64,000 nt of DNA, from NCBI GenBank assembly GCA_013397435.1, contig VZRG01000534.1, positions 248,001-312,000 on the forward strand, given 5' to 3'. This DNA is from Erythrocercus mccallii. Its lineage: Eukaryota > Chordata > Aves > Passeriformes > Dicruridae. The notes under the pieces are model-generated. The model made no database searches. It was given only the letters and a program-made list of their open reading frames with translations, and was not told the origin of the DNA. Shown piece by piece: positions 13,609-26,547 of this stretch (its first letter is position 1; every line of letters starts with the position of its first letter). A program made the translations under genes and the position numbers.

Positions 13609-15740
13609 CCTAATACTTATAGCAGTAAACTACAAACCAAGGCTTTTTCATGAATTTCCCCACTGTGTGCACTCTTGCCTGACAAATCAACTCCCTTTTA
13701 CCTTGGATTTCTCAACTGCAGAATTACGTACATACAGCTGTTTTATCTAAAGCATGCTAATGAAATGAATATTACATTATAAGTTACTTATACACATTAA
13801 AAATGTATAAGAATAAACTTTGAGATCATTGGATAACAGATTTACAGAGTTGCCATTGCTGTTACTTTTTTTTTATTATTTCTCTTTTCTTATCTCTGTC
13901 CTTCTAGGGAAGAACCTTTAGGATTTATTTTTTCCTGGATTGACTTGTTAGTGTCACTGGCTGTCTCTAGAAAGGGCTTATGGTGCTACTTGAAATACTA
14001 TTACATCATGTGAAAAGCAAAACAAGTGTTTTTAACGGTATTTGTTTGGGAACTAAAGCTGTTTTAGTCCTGGGCCGTAGGTAGGGGAGGACAGCAGCTC
14101 AAACACAAGTGTAGCACTTGAGAATTCTGGGGAATTTAAGAATTGGCCCATGCAGAGATCTTTGCAGGAATTGGCTTTATGACAAGGGTTTTCGTGGAGA
14201 TGTCATATGGTTAGAAAACTCGAGAGGCTTTCCTTGGCTTTGCTTGCCTTAGCTTTTGCAGACCAAGCAGGTGAAGTCATTTCGTGAAATAAGAATGAAG
14301 ACTAAATGTTGCTTACTTACTTCATTATTGATTCCATATATAATAACAAAATGTATGGACAAAGTCATGAAAAGCATGCTCATGTACAGTGGGCTTTCCC
14401 AGATTTCGTATCTTTCAGGGCTTTGGCAAGTCCAGCTATTAAAGCATTAATTATTTCCTGTTATCAGCACTCACCATTCAAAGTTGCAATCTCTTTCGTT
14501 AGCGAAACAAAAATTCAGATACAGTCCTTATTCATTTGTTGGAAACACTGCTGCCCAAACAGACGAAGGGGTTTATAGGTTTCTCAGATCGCATCTTGCA
14601 AAATCTATTATATCTTTTGTAGCCATTTGTGACTCTTGAAAGTCCATGAATATTGTCCATTCCTCTGCCTTGTGATTACTGCAGTCTGTGTTGCCCCACC
14701 CCACATCCATTACTGTGGTGTCCTGGGAAATCTGGCTTCCGAACTCTGCAGACTTATTAATAACATGTCATGGAAAGGAAAGAGGAGCTTACAATAAAAG
14801 GTAAAGCATTAAGAATCTCTCTGTAGTCTCATTTATTGACAAATTTGTGCCATTGATAGATTAGCCCTTGCTTACCTTTCTTTCAGCAGGCTGACCTCAT
14901 CAGCTGGCAGGCACCCTAAAACCATTTGCAGTTACTGAGCCATGATTAACTCCTCTGTCGAGTCCCTTACATTCTGTAGCCCCACAATGATCAAGAAGAC
15001 CTGTGTGCTTAGATACTAGATTGTAGGTCAGATTATACATCATGTCATTAATTGCTTTTGAAGAAAAAGGAAAAAGCTTTCTGTGTCTTAAGCCTCAAAG
15101 CCAGTTAGGCTTTGAAGTTAAAAGGAAACCATTCAAGAAAGGAGAGGGAGTTCATGCCAGCTCAGTGCTATAGAGGCAGATGAGAAGTGGGTTAGGGCAG
15201 TTGACTTTCACTACAGCACTTCCTTTGATCAAAGCTAGTTTTTGAAAGTCTGTGTTAAGTGAGCAGCTATTAATCTTTTTGTTCTGGTGTATTATCTGTA
15301 ATGGGAAAAAAAAGATTATTTTCCTTCTAATTGAAATCTTAGAAGGATGAAAAATCCTTAACGTGACTTTAGCAGCTTTTTTCGCAATGCATCTTTGCTC
15401 TATTATTTTGATGTCATAGCACTGTTGAGATTACTTTTGTTGTTTTTATCATTGTTTGGCGCTCCACTTGGCTTTGCGTTGTATATTATTGCAGTGTTTC
15501 ATCAAGGCATTTATCAGCTTCCTAATTCAAGTGGTTTGAACAGTCACCTAAAATTCATCCTATTAAAACTCATTACTTACAAAAATAAAGGCAGAATCAG
15601 CAGGGTTGTGAAGTCCAACCTCAGCAATCAGGTGTAAGATTGCCCCTTCAAAATGTCAGGGTTTTAAAAATCATTGTTTAAAAATCATTTGACTTTTTTT
15701 TTGTCATGTATTACAAAAATAAAAGTTTGTGCTTTATTAT

Positions 15741-16375
15741 TGTCATGGTTTAAGTCCGTCCAGCAGCCAAGCCCCATTCAGCCACTCACTCACTCACTCA
15801 CTCACTCACTCACTCACTCACTCACTCACTCACTCACTCACTCACCCACTCTCCCTCAGCAGCAGAACCTGGGAAAGAAGGGTAAAGGTAGAAAACTCAT
15901 GAGTTGAGATAGAGACAGTTTAATAGGCAAAGCAGAAGCCATGCACACAAGCAAAGCTAGGAATGAATTCCCTGTTTCCCATGGGCAGGCAGGTGTTCAG
16001 CCATCCCCAGGAGAGCAGAGCCCCATCACACCTAACAGTGTTTTGGGAAGACAAATGCCATCACTGCAAACGTCCTTCCCTTCCTTCTTCTCCAGCTTTA
16101 TATACTAGCATGATGTTCCATGGTCTGGAATATCCCTTTGGTCAGCTGGGGTCACCTGCCTCAGCTGTGTCTCCTTCCATCCTCCCAAGCACCCCCAGCC
16201 CCCATTCCAGCATGGCAGTATAAGAAGCATAAAAGGCTTTGGCTCTGCATAAGCCCTGCTCAGCAATAACAAAAACATCTCCACATCATCATCACTCTGT
16301 TCAGCACAAATCGGAAACACAGCCCCGTACCAGCCACTGTGAAGAAAATTAATGCTACTCCAGACAAAACAAATA
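15741..16375 (+). mobile_element. Solo LTR of avian endogenous retrovirus
   Basis: The block begins TGTCATGGTTTAAG, followed by 'cagcagccaagcccc', the 5' start of an LTR type common in bird genomes. The later landmarks occur in the expected order: 'gagttgagatagagacagtttaa' region (15900-15923), 'caggcaggtgttcagccatc' region (15985), 'gaagacaaatgccatcac' (16046), 'cagctttatata' (16094, probable TATA-like promoter box), 'ggaatatccctttggtcagc' (16126), and 'gcacaaatcggaaacacagc' near the 3' end, closing with 'gaagaaaattaatgctactcc'. No gag, pol or env lies next to it, so it is a solo LTR left by recombination. The 3' edge is diverged, and I could not confirm a target-site duplication. Family (ERVL-like) is from memory. 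Confidence 0.8.
15783..15845 (+). repeat. (CACT)n microsatellite inside the LTR
   Basis: About 15.75 uninterrupted copies of CACT (63 bp) sit near the 5' end of the solo LTR, where related LTR copies carry only a few CACT units before a C-rich run. It therefore looks like a microsatellite expansion seeded by the LTR's own sequence. In one frame it reads as a run of L-T-H-S, which is not a protein-coding signal. Confidence 0.95.
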
Positions 16376-18968
16376 TATAATACAAATACAAACCCTGAAA
16401 ATTTAATTTAAAAGATGTTATTCTGCTGTAAGAGACGTCTTTGATTTTAAGATCTGGCATTCTTTTAAAAAAATTATTACATGTACTGTGGAAAAGCTAT
16501 GATGAGCAAGACTGAGCTCTCCTCTCTGGCTCAACCCTTTGGTTCTTAGGAGACTTGGCTAATGACAATCCATTCAGTCTAATGGAGTAGATGGGGATCA
16601 AAAGAATTTCTATTTCCTACAAGTCCTGTAAATCTCTCTATGTTCTAGTGTCAGATTTGTGGGTAACTAGGAATTGCCTCTGAAATTTATGAAGAAAAAA
16701 ATTACTATTTTTTGTAAACATGTTCTAGGCAAAAACTGAAACACATTAAATATGGGAGATTAAAAGCAAGTTGCTGTTTCTGGTCTTAGTTTATCTGCAC
16801 ATTCTCTTTGTACAATCTCAACGTTTTCAAGTATTAATAGGATTTCTAGATGTTGAAAAGATTTATAAATTTATAATCTTGCTCCCTACCCCCATTTTTT
16901 CTAATAATGCTTTCACAGCATGTTTAATAATTTACATATCACTTAGATACCAGCATTTGATAAAGTCAGTATGCCAAATTCAGCCTCCAATGATATATTC
17001 CTTTGTTTGCCTACTATAGTGCAAAATAAAAAGTAAAATTTTGATTATATCTTTCTTAATGTTGTTTTTCAGTAACATTCTGAGGCAAAGAAATTTGAAC
17101 CATGGGGGAATCAGATCTGCTAAGAAACCAGTTTGGGCTTTGTTAGGCAGTGAAGTAGACATATGAATATATTACATATGATTATCATAAAATTAGGGCC
17201 TGGAAATGGAACAGTCATGCTGCTGCATTTTAGACAGTACATTTATAATAAGCTATAATAAGGTAAACACTTTGAATGGATATAAGAGGAAGCATTACTT
17301 GTGATCACAAATGTATGTTCAGTTCATGGTTTTGAAGCCCAATTTAACACAGCAAACAAATTTCCTTATAGTGTTGACACAGTTGTTCTTGTTGGTGAAT
17401 TTTGATTTATGGGGAAAAAACTTCAAGCAAGTGGTTGTTTGGGATCTAAATGGAAGAAAAGATGATTCTTAATGGATGTAATTTGAAAGCTGTGTGTTGT
17501 TACCAGTAAAAGTGGGTTTAAAAGACTCACTTGCAATTACTTGATACTTTGGATTCTAGTTTAAATTTCTTTTGGTGTATTCTGATATGATTTGACCTCT
17601 TTCTGAAAGAGTTTAGAAATCCACAGTTTCTAAGAACCGTTCAGAAGCCAGAGAAGAAATAACAAGAATTAGGTTTAGGGTCCAATCCTGATGACACTAG
17701 TGTGTGCTAATTGGTCTTCTGAAGTTGCTCAAAGGCTTGTAACTTACAAGGATAAGAGCTTCTAGAGCTGGATCCCACATGAATAGCCATCAGATAGTGT
17801 CAGAATTTGTAAAAGTAGTTTTGTCTTCCATAGAAAGGCTGCTGAGAAGCTCTTGATAGCCCAGCCCTGTGGAGTCTGCCTCTAACCCATACCTGGTTGT
17901 CTGACAGCAAGTGACAGAATCCCTTGTATGGTGTAAAAAATGTAAAACAAAATTAACTTAGACTCCTGCAAGAGCTTGTGTACAGGGAACAGATGAAAAA
18001 CAGTATAATATGAGAAAGTACCCTGTAAAATCTATGTGGGAGAAGCACAAACAGTTGTCTGGAAATCCATCCTATTCAAGGTGAATTCCAGCATGTGAAA
18101 GGCAGCAAATGTCAGAAAAACTCCTCATCCTATTCTGACACAATCATTTAAGTTCTCTTTCATTTATTTTGAAGTGCAGGAGTAGTGTTGCCAAAGTGAT
18201 TATAAAATAGTGATAGCATTGCTTTGTCTCTGGAAGACTTGTTTGGGGTTTTACTGATAAATTATTAACAAGATTTCAGCTGTCCTGTGTCACAAGATTT
18301 CTTGGTAGCATGAGTGTAAGTACCTGAGGGGTAATCAAGATTGGGTTTAGAAAACCTAATGGGGGTAAATGCTTTCCCTGTGATGTGGCCACAAACTCTC
18401 TTTCTTCCCCATTTGCAAACTGAGAATAATAAGCATTAAGCAATTAATAATTTATGAATTAGCTAAATGGTGTTTTCAAACTATATTCTTTACTAGTAAT
18501 GTATAACTCTTGTCTTCTGTATCTTTGTGTCTCATTATGCAGCACTCCCTGTTTGGGGCAGTCTCCCTTTTGCAAAAGCAGTCTGAGTGAACAAAGCACA
18601 AATGAGGGTTAAGACTGGCTTTCACAAGCTAGCTCATGGCAAGTAGAGGTACAGTCCTCAAAATGTATCAGGCTGTGAGTGAAATATTTTCTCTCAAAAT
18701 CCTTTCTATATTATTTCAGATTTTTGCCAGATTGCATTGTATATCCTTGTTCTCTTCCCCCTCATACAGTTGCTTACCTTTCTGATGGGGTGGCTTTTTC
18801 TTCAGAAACCTCCTGTCCTTCACGGAAAGGTGTTTTGTTTTTTTAATCAGTTTTTGGCATAACCTGCTGAACAGCTCTACAGTTTGCTGTAGCATTATAC
18901 TACTATGCTTGCATCTGCCTGTTTTTCTTTGGAACTTCAACACTTTCAAGTTTCAGACCTGACTCCAG

Positions 18969-18969
<1 letters not shown>

Positions 18970-18999
<30 letters not shown>
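18970..18999 (+). repeat. (GAT)10 microsatellite
   Basis: Ten perfect GAT trinucleotides are followed at once by a short GTT run (GTTGTTGTT). It is intronic within RNGTT and probably length-polymorphic. Confidence 0.95.
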
Positions 19000-19000
<1 letters not shown>

Positions 19001-20473
19001 GTTGTTGTTATTACAAGTATTTATGATGTGCCAAATGCAAGGTGGCTGTCTTTGGCCTCTGCAAAGTTAATCCAGATGCTTGCAGAGCATTGTTTTTACC
19101 TCTTCCTACAAATTCATCAGCTGTAGAGCAGGTGAAGCTCTGTTTGCACCAAACACACATCCTTTCTGCACAAGGTCGCACTAACAACTTGCTTTGAGAG
19201 CTGTATTGCTGCTCTCTTAATGCCTGGGTGTTTCTGCAGTTCCCCTGAGAGTTTCTTGCTCTTTCATCAGCATGCTGAGGGTCAGAATTATGTGAGCTGT
19301 TTTTTCGATAAGACTTTATTTAAGAGCTCGTCACAGCAGAGCTATGCCAAGTTCACAAATACTCAGCACAGAATTTTTCTGTTTCTCAGTTTTTACAGAG
19401 ATGTACAGATTTTTTTCCTTTAATCCAGAGACCTGTGATGATTAGAGCTCAGGGGCAAGGGATATCGATCTAGGAGGACAATCATTTATTACTTTGTTTC
19501 ATTTAACTGTTCGAGATGTGTATGGACACCTAAATCTCTGTGTCCCATTCTTGGTGATGATTAAAAGAAAATACGAGTTTTTAAAGCTTTAGAGTTCTCT
19601 CAGGAGTTAGGTGGAGATGGCAATGTCTAGCAGGAAGGTCAGCTGCTCTTTGAGTAATGTAAACGCCTGAGTTACAATGCACAAAAGTGTTTAAAGAGTA
19701 TATTGGTTTGCTGTGGCAAATGGCTTTACCACTGAGTAAAATAAGGTGTATAAAAGTATTAAAAAAAGATATAGAAGAGTGATCATTGAGCAAAACATTT
19801 GTGCAAACACATGACTAGTTCCACATCTTGGTCTAAGCTGTTATCAGTTACCTGCTCTGTCATAGATGCCAGTGTGTTCCTCTGAGAGTCAAAAGCGAAG
19901 CTGAGGGAAACATCAGTTTCTTACAGATAGTTCAAATGGTGTTGCAAGGTCAGGTGTACAGGAGACCTTCCAGGATGCATTAAGAAACCTACTTCTAGCT
20001 GGCACTGAAAGTCATTAAACTTGTAATATCACTGATAAGCGGAAGGCTTTTTATTTCTGATGTTTGCATCTGTCACTTGCCAGGAAAACCCCAGGACTCC
20101 AACCCATTATATGTATCAAAAAGCAGTATCCATATTTTTAAATACTACATGTAAGCATGAGAGATTCTTTGAGAAAATATTATGTATTAAAAAGAAGGAC
20201 TAAATCATGAACTGAGAGTGCTAGACACTGGAAGTCAGAAACAAACAAAAAAATTTCCACAATTAAAAAAGCTTCATTCTTGTAATTTGGAAACTTGATT
20301 TTTCTTTTTTGCTTTTCCCATGATTCTGCAGTGTTTGGTGATAACATTGTGGTTTAATGAGGAATGAACAAAAGTGCTAAAATTTTAGATTTCTTAGTAT
20401 TCTTTTTCAGGAATGACATCTCAAAATTGGAACATTTCCATTCCTATGTACATAAGAAGCAGCATAGAAGGCT

Positions 20474-20508
20474 TTATTAATGTTAAATATTGTTATTAAT
20501 GTTAAATA
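20474..20508 (+). repeat. 16-bp direct duplication, period 19
   Basis: TTATTAATGTTAAATA occurs at 20474-20489 and again, identical, at 20493-20508, separated by TTG. It is a local tandem duplication in an AT-rich intron with no assigned function. Confidence 0.85.
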
Positions 20509-23500
20509 ACCATCTCAACTGCATTGTGTTTACCCAAGCTGATAACCATTTGTTGGGTAATACATTCCTTAAAAAGGAAACATGATCATTATGTTTAGTT
20601 TAGCAAGAAATCTATGGTTTGATAAAATAATCTGTTGAATCATATAAAGAAATAGATATTAAGCTGCATTACAAAACCTGTTTGGGCTTGAGCAAAAATG
20701 CAAAGCAGATTAACTGATTAACTTTTTTCAGCAGATAGTATTCATGTGGTTCAGTGTACACGATTTATGTGAACAGGCATTTAGTCACCATCTTGTAATT
20801 TTTTTATTGTTTGAGAAGTTTGACTTTGAAAATTATGAGGTACTTTATGTGAATGGGGAAATAGTTCTTCAAAAGCATCTGAACAAACAGTCCAAGAGTC
20901 CAAGGAAGATGCACTGAATGAACATCTTGGGATCTGTGTTAGGTGCTGGACTGTGCCCTATAAGTGCTAGGGGCTCTAATAACTTCTGAGTGTCTCAGGT
21001 GTTCTTACTCAAATCATTAGAATTTCTTATTTTCATGACCTCACCGGCAATCACAGGTAAGAGTGCTTTCAAAGGATCCCTGTTTCTCACACCTTATTTC
21101 CTCTCAATTGCCTTGGTTTGACATGAATGTCCTTAGAGTTGGTCACCTTTAAGTGTTTGGTCTTTAAAATTTTGCTTTGAGCTTGGCTTATCTTTCTGTC
21201 TTCAGAAGCTGTTTTATTTTGTTACTGCTGCTTCTTTATTTTTTCTGTCTCCATCCTAGTCCTTCAGTTGTTTTCTCAAATGCCCATGTAATTATTTTTG
21301 TTCCCTGACTGTTGTGATTGCATCTCCCTGATCCTCAGATGTTGCCCTACTGCTGTGGAGCCATAGTACCAGTGGGCAGCTTAATTATCCCTGTTGTCTT
21401 GGACATTCCACATTACTGGAGAAGTTTGGAAATAAAGTCTATTGTACTTTGCAGCTGTGGGCAGTCACAGCATTGGAGACTAATGCAGAAACTGGAATTT
21501 GAGATGTGGTGTTTTGCTATAGAGGTTTTATTTACTAGGCTGTCATTTGTGGCTGAATATATCCCAATACCCTCAGGACAGGCAGCTTGCACATCTTATG
21601 GTTTTGGACGGTTCTTACAAAAATGTGATTAGATTTTGCAGGGTGACATTCCAAGGGAGGTGTGGGACTCTGGTTCTCCTGCAGTAAGAGACTGGGAAAC
21701 AACCAAAAGGTTTCTCCTTCATGACCACACAGCTGATCATTTATTTCGGAATGTGCCTCTTTCACTTGTTTGTTCGCTTTGACTGTGGGAATGTATCCTA
21801 ATGAAGAAAATGTAGTTATGATATCAGTAAGAGGAATAATTACTTTCTGGGCCTTATGTAGCAGCTCTAAACTTTTCTTGCCTTCAGGCATTGGAACTTA
21901 TGTTTAAAAAAAAGAAAACAAACAGTTTGTGTATTTGAGCATATCAAAAGGAAATGCCTTCATTGCTCATGCTCGCTATAAAAAGGCGGATTCTTCTTAA
22001 AAATAGAAACCCATTGCATTTAGAATACATCTTGCCTTTATGTTATGGTTCCTTTTACTTTTTAATTCTGTATTTGAAAATAAAGATGTTTTTAATTTTG
22101 TAGGATTTCAACAGCTGCTTTTGCTCATTTTTTCTCTCACATGGAAGTGAAGGTTTTCTGTGTCTACTATTATGATCTTTTCTTCTGGGACCTTAAAAAT
22201 TGGCTGGTGACTAGGGGTGTGGAGTAAGAATAGAAATGTGTGGATTGAAGAATGTTTTTCTATCTATGTTTGGTAATAGGGGGGAAAGTGCAGCAAAAAG
22301 GCATTTAGAGAGAGAAAGAATTTGAAATTGAATGTTTTAAGATTTTGCTTACAAACATCACTTTCTTTAAAGGGGATTATTTACTAAACTGAAATAATTT
22401 CAATTGCTTAGAAAAAGACATGCATATGGAAACATAATGCTTCTTTCGGCCAAGTCTGCATTTATCTAAAGGCTTATCTCCCTTTTTCTTTCTAAAGAAC
22501 TTGAAAATGGGGAAAGTAGGTGCATTTGTAAAATTCAAGCCTGTCCGTTGTAGACATGCTTTCTGAAATACTAACTTAATAACTTTAAAATCTAAATTTG
22601 CATTGTTAGTGCCTCTTATGTAGGATAGGGGCTTGCCCATGAATTTCATTCCCCTTCAGGGTTAAGGATGATGAGACAAATGTTTGAGTGGAATGATGGA
22701 CCAGTCTGACAGTCAGGTGCCCTGTGGAGAGACACAAAAAAACATTGGCTGCTGGTAGTCAGCAGAGATAGTAAAGGCATCTTCATGAGACTGGAGCTAA
22801 CTACATTCAATTTAAATGGTTTGTTCTCTTTCTCAGCTGGATATATTAGGGTTTTTTTCACATTTTGCTCTAATTTAACATAAACTGTAGCTCATTTTGA
22901 AATTACTCTGTTATTCAGCCTGACAAGAAAATTTGAAATGGGTTAGCTATTTTAAATTTTTTAAGTATGTTTTTAATTTCTTTCAAAACATAGGGAATAG
23001 AAGGAACCCGGAAAATGAGAGATTTCCTAAGCCTTAACTGTCTTCATTCTTAGAAAAAGAAATAAGCTTATGCCACTGAAGTTCTTCCCAGTGAATGGCC
23101 CAGATGATGATGGTGGGGGAAGCCTTTCTAAGCAGGGTGGGGAAGGTTTAATCATGTAATCTGACATTCTTAGGCAATGGTCTTGTATTACACCAATATC
23201 ATTTGATAATGAACTATTGCTGAAATGGGGATGCAGCTTAAGCCTGGTTTTTTCCAACCACACCTTGCAGACTAGCAGTAATGTAGTGAATCAGCTTCCA
23301 AAAGGATGCTCCTCTGCATTTTTGGAAATTATTTCTGTTGGGCAAGTAGACTGGTTCCTGAAAAGTAGATCAAATATGGGCAGGAACACTGAAAATTGCT
23401 GCTGCTGAACAATTTCCTTCCTCTTGAAAAGAAATAAGTATACAGGTTGGTGTTTGTCCTTGCCCAGGACACAGTTGTTCCCCAGACCAGTGCTGTTCTG

Positions 23501-26423
23501 ATGCACACCACGTCTGACAGCCCCATGTCCAAGAATTGATCCTTTGGGATTCCAATTCTGACTGGCTGTCTGAAAATAGGCTAAGGAATAAATGTTTAAT
23601 TAAGGCAGGCTCCATGGAATCCTTGATGTGGTGGGAGTTTCTGTCTTGAAATTGCTGAATGCTGGTTCAAGGCCTTTTATCAACACTATGGCAGAAGCAC
23701 TGGCACTGTACCAGCACTGAGGATATGCATTTTGGCTGAGAACTGCAATCATTCCTAATTCTAGTGCTTCTGTGAAGCACTTAGAAGCTAGAAGAAGTAC
23801 CTCTCAGGAAGAGAAGTGATGGTGCATTATTCAAGTACTGCTAATATTTAAAGGGAAGAAGGAGGGATGAATACACTGCAAAGGGAGAATCAAGAAGACA
23901 CTGGGCTGAGTAGCTCAGAGTTCATTTCCAAAGGGAAGGAATTTCTAGACAGTAAAATTTAGGGTTTACCTGTCCCACTTTGAATCTGAAATACCAGGAA
24001 GTAGCATGTGCCTGATGGGTAGATGTAGGGTGTGAATTATAGATACAAGAATCACTGCAGCCTTGTTCAGTCCTTTGTATAAACAATACCCATTTAGAAG
24101 TCTACTAAGATGCAATAGTGGAAGAATGTTTTTAATACTGAAAATGTGTTTTGCTTAGAATACTTGTAGTTTTAATCAAATGCTCAGCAGTTGCTAAAAG
24201 ATTCTTTTATATTAGAATAAGAACCTTAGTAAGACTAAGGTCACTTAACAAACTACAGGGAAGAGTAGGTGCTGTATTGCTTCCTTTGTAAAGCAATTAC
24301 TACAACTTGCAATTGTTAAAGGCTGTGATCACCAGTTTTCTAATGGGAAAATTTATTTAAGTCAATGCTTTGGCAGGTGTTCATATTTTGTGGAAAGATC
24401 CATCTTCCAGATTGCTAAATGAATGGCCAAGCAAGTCTCTCGATAATGAATAATATTGCTTAATTGCTGCAGTCAGATAAAGCTGCCATCTAATTTATTG
24501 CTATTCTGAGCATCTGAACCCTTGAAGAATGATAGGTCATGAGGAAACCTTATGAAGTGGGTGGTTAGTTGAAGTCATTACCTGCAATTTTATGCATTTC
24601 CTTCTCTATCAAGTGATCTTTCTAACATTTCCCTTCTTTGGCAGAAAATCAGGCATGTGGCCATACCCCCTGCTGCTCCCACTTCCACTAGGCAGCTGTT
24701 TTCAAAATAATATACCTTCCCAAGGCACTGCACAGCCAGGAGTTTCTTCCAGGGTTTATGTATCCATCGTACACTGGAAAAGGATGTTGTGTTTTTCCTG
24801 CATACACCTAATGAAACATAATGCATCCATAAACATGTGTCAGTCAAACCTCTAGACTGCATGTAGGTTTTCACTGCGGATGGAAGAAGTGCGGTGTTGT
24901 GCAGAGCATTCTGCAAAGGAAAATGTTGCTGATCTGAGCAATCTAATGATGAATAGAAGACACAAATTTCACTTAGGGAATAACTGATTTGAGGAGAAAA
25001 AAACTCTTTGCAAGTACTGGAATGGATAAAAAATAGTGTGTGACACGAAAACCTGACTCAAGCTCTGTCAGTCCTGCAGCAGGACAGGACTCAATTGTAA
25101 GCGAGTTTTAAAAAATTTTCTTAAAGTTCCATGTTCACTTGACAAGTAGAATCCTAGGCCTCCTTATCCAGGAGTGAACACAGGTATTCAGATTAAATAC
25201 CAACAATGTTAGGATTCTGCTTATCAAATCTTGTACTGTGCACTATAGGAGGACTTGATCCATGCTCAGGACCATTTCCTTAATTAATTGTCTTTATCTG
25301 GGAGTTAATGGAAAAGTGGTTCATGGGTTTTTTCCACTGTATGCGTTACTAAGCTGTCTGGAGACAGCTATGGCCTTTTTCAAATCTGCATCTCTCTGAC
25401 AGAAGTAAATTCCCGTGTCACTGCTCAGGAGCAAGTAGACAACAGAGGTGAAAAATTATGATAATGAATTGCAATAACCACCTCCTTTTTATGAGAGTGC
25501 TTATGCATAAGATCCTGAATCCAAAGTGTTACATTACCGTGTACAGTTTTTTATTGGTAAACTATAGCAACTAAACATAGCTAGCAGTTAAATACAGCTT
25601 TATACTGCTGAAGAGGCTCTTTGGAACAAAGTGAAGTATATGGGTAAAATTGTTAAAGCGTTAGATGAGGTTCTCAGGTTTCCATGGTTACATGAAAATT
25701 TTGCATTGTGTCATAGATTAGGATGCATAGGATGAAGTAGCCAAAACAACTATGAAGTCCAATGCATATAAACTACATTTCCAAACCACACAGTGTTGCC
25801 AAATAGAAAGACAAATAGTTCAAGATATTGGCTGCTGACAAATCTATGAATCAATAGAGTCCTGAAGGAGATTTAGAATATATGTAAGTTGAAAGTCTGC
25901 ATTGTTTTGAAGTTACAATCTTACATTTTTTAAGACAAATTAAGAAAAAAAGAAGAAAAAACCTCTGTCATGTAAAGAGTAGAATGATTTTGTAAGCTTT
26001 TTCCAGTATTGAAATCTGACATTTTGCTGTGAGACCTTCAACAAAGAAGGTTGATGAAACATGGATAATACATTTCGTGCACTTAGACTGGCAGCAGCAC
26101 TTAAACTGGAAGCAGTTTATTCCCATGGAAACCTATTTGCATTTGGGCCAGAAGTGACTTTTTCCCCCCTCTGTTAGCACTGCTGATGTTTTAGCATAAT
26201 ATAATTGCTGAATATTGACAGCCAACTTGAAAAGTATTTTTAAAATGTTGAGTAGCTGAGCATATGTAAAATGGAGATGTATTCCATGCAATTTTTTTGT
26301 GTAGGATGGAGGCATGTTGCTGAAAAATGTGTGGCAGCTTTTGTTCTTCTATTATTTATGCCTAAAAGAAAGAAAAAAATCATGAATTAAAATCTATTTA
26401 TCCTAAGCATTTTTTTTATACAG

Positions 26424-26547
26424 GTGACAAAAGAACTCAAACAGTACGACAACAAAATTATAGAGTGCAAGTTTGAGAACAACAGCTGGGTCTTCATGAG
26501 ACAGAGGATAGACAAAAGCTTTCCAAATGCCTACAGCACTGCCATGG
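26424..26547 (+). CDS. RNGTT: mRNA capping enzyme, penultimate coding exon
   Basis: RNGTT removes the 5' gamma-phosphate of nascent RNA polymerase II transcripts and transfers GMP from GTP to make the cap, acting in the nucleus on the phosphorylated Pol II tail. This 124-bp exon starts in phase 0 after a T-rich run and ACAG, and encodes 41 residues beginning VTKELKQYDN, then the first base of a split alanine codon before the donor GGTGAGT. In human numbering (from memory, 597 aa) it spans about V503-M543. It completes the OB-fold domain and carries nucleotidyltransferase motif VI, seen as WVFMRQRIDKSFPN. The R, D and K of R-x-D-K, which contact the GTP phosphates in the closed enzyme, are intact. 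Compared with remembered human sequence, T between R and D is I here, and an N just before TAM is S. The identity is very secure. Confidence 0.97.

Larger units (their letters stand above)
1..26423 (+). other. RNGTT: RNGTT intron upstream of penultimate exon
   Basis: This whole stretch lies upstream of the penultimate RNGTT coding exon, whose acceptor is at 26422-26423 (pyrimidine-rich run then ACAG). I looked for the preceding exon, which in human RNGTT ends in a segment like YERPFAQIK, and did not see it. Most or all of the stretch is therefore probably one large intron, though a short exon could have been missed by eye. The sequence is AT-rich and dense in stop codons. It contains a CR1 LINE fragment (about 7370-8060), a solo LTR (about 15741-16375) and simple repeats, listed separately. 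The open frames in it are short, hit no domain I recognise, and appear to be chance. Intron assignment is inference from the exon downstream. Confidence 0.75.

Noticed and set aside
15590..15640. Possible CR1 tail ('gaagtccaacctcagcaatc')
   Set aside because: Only about 20 bases resemble CR1 and the flanks do not continue the match.
15674..15907. Frame with a repeated L-T-H-S peptide
   Set aside because: It is the translation of the CACT microsatellite inside the LTR.
21535..21891. 118-codon minus-strand frame
   Set aside because: It resembles a soluble protein superficially, but no family is recognised and no exon boundaries or promoter support it.
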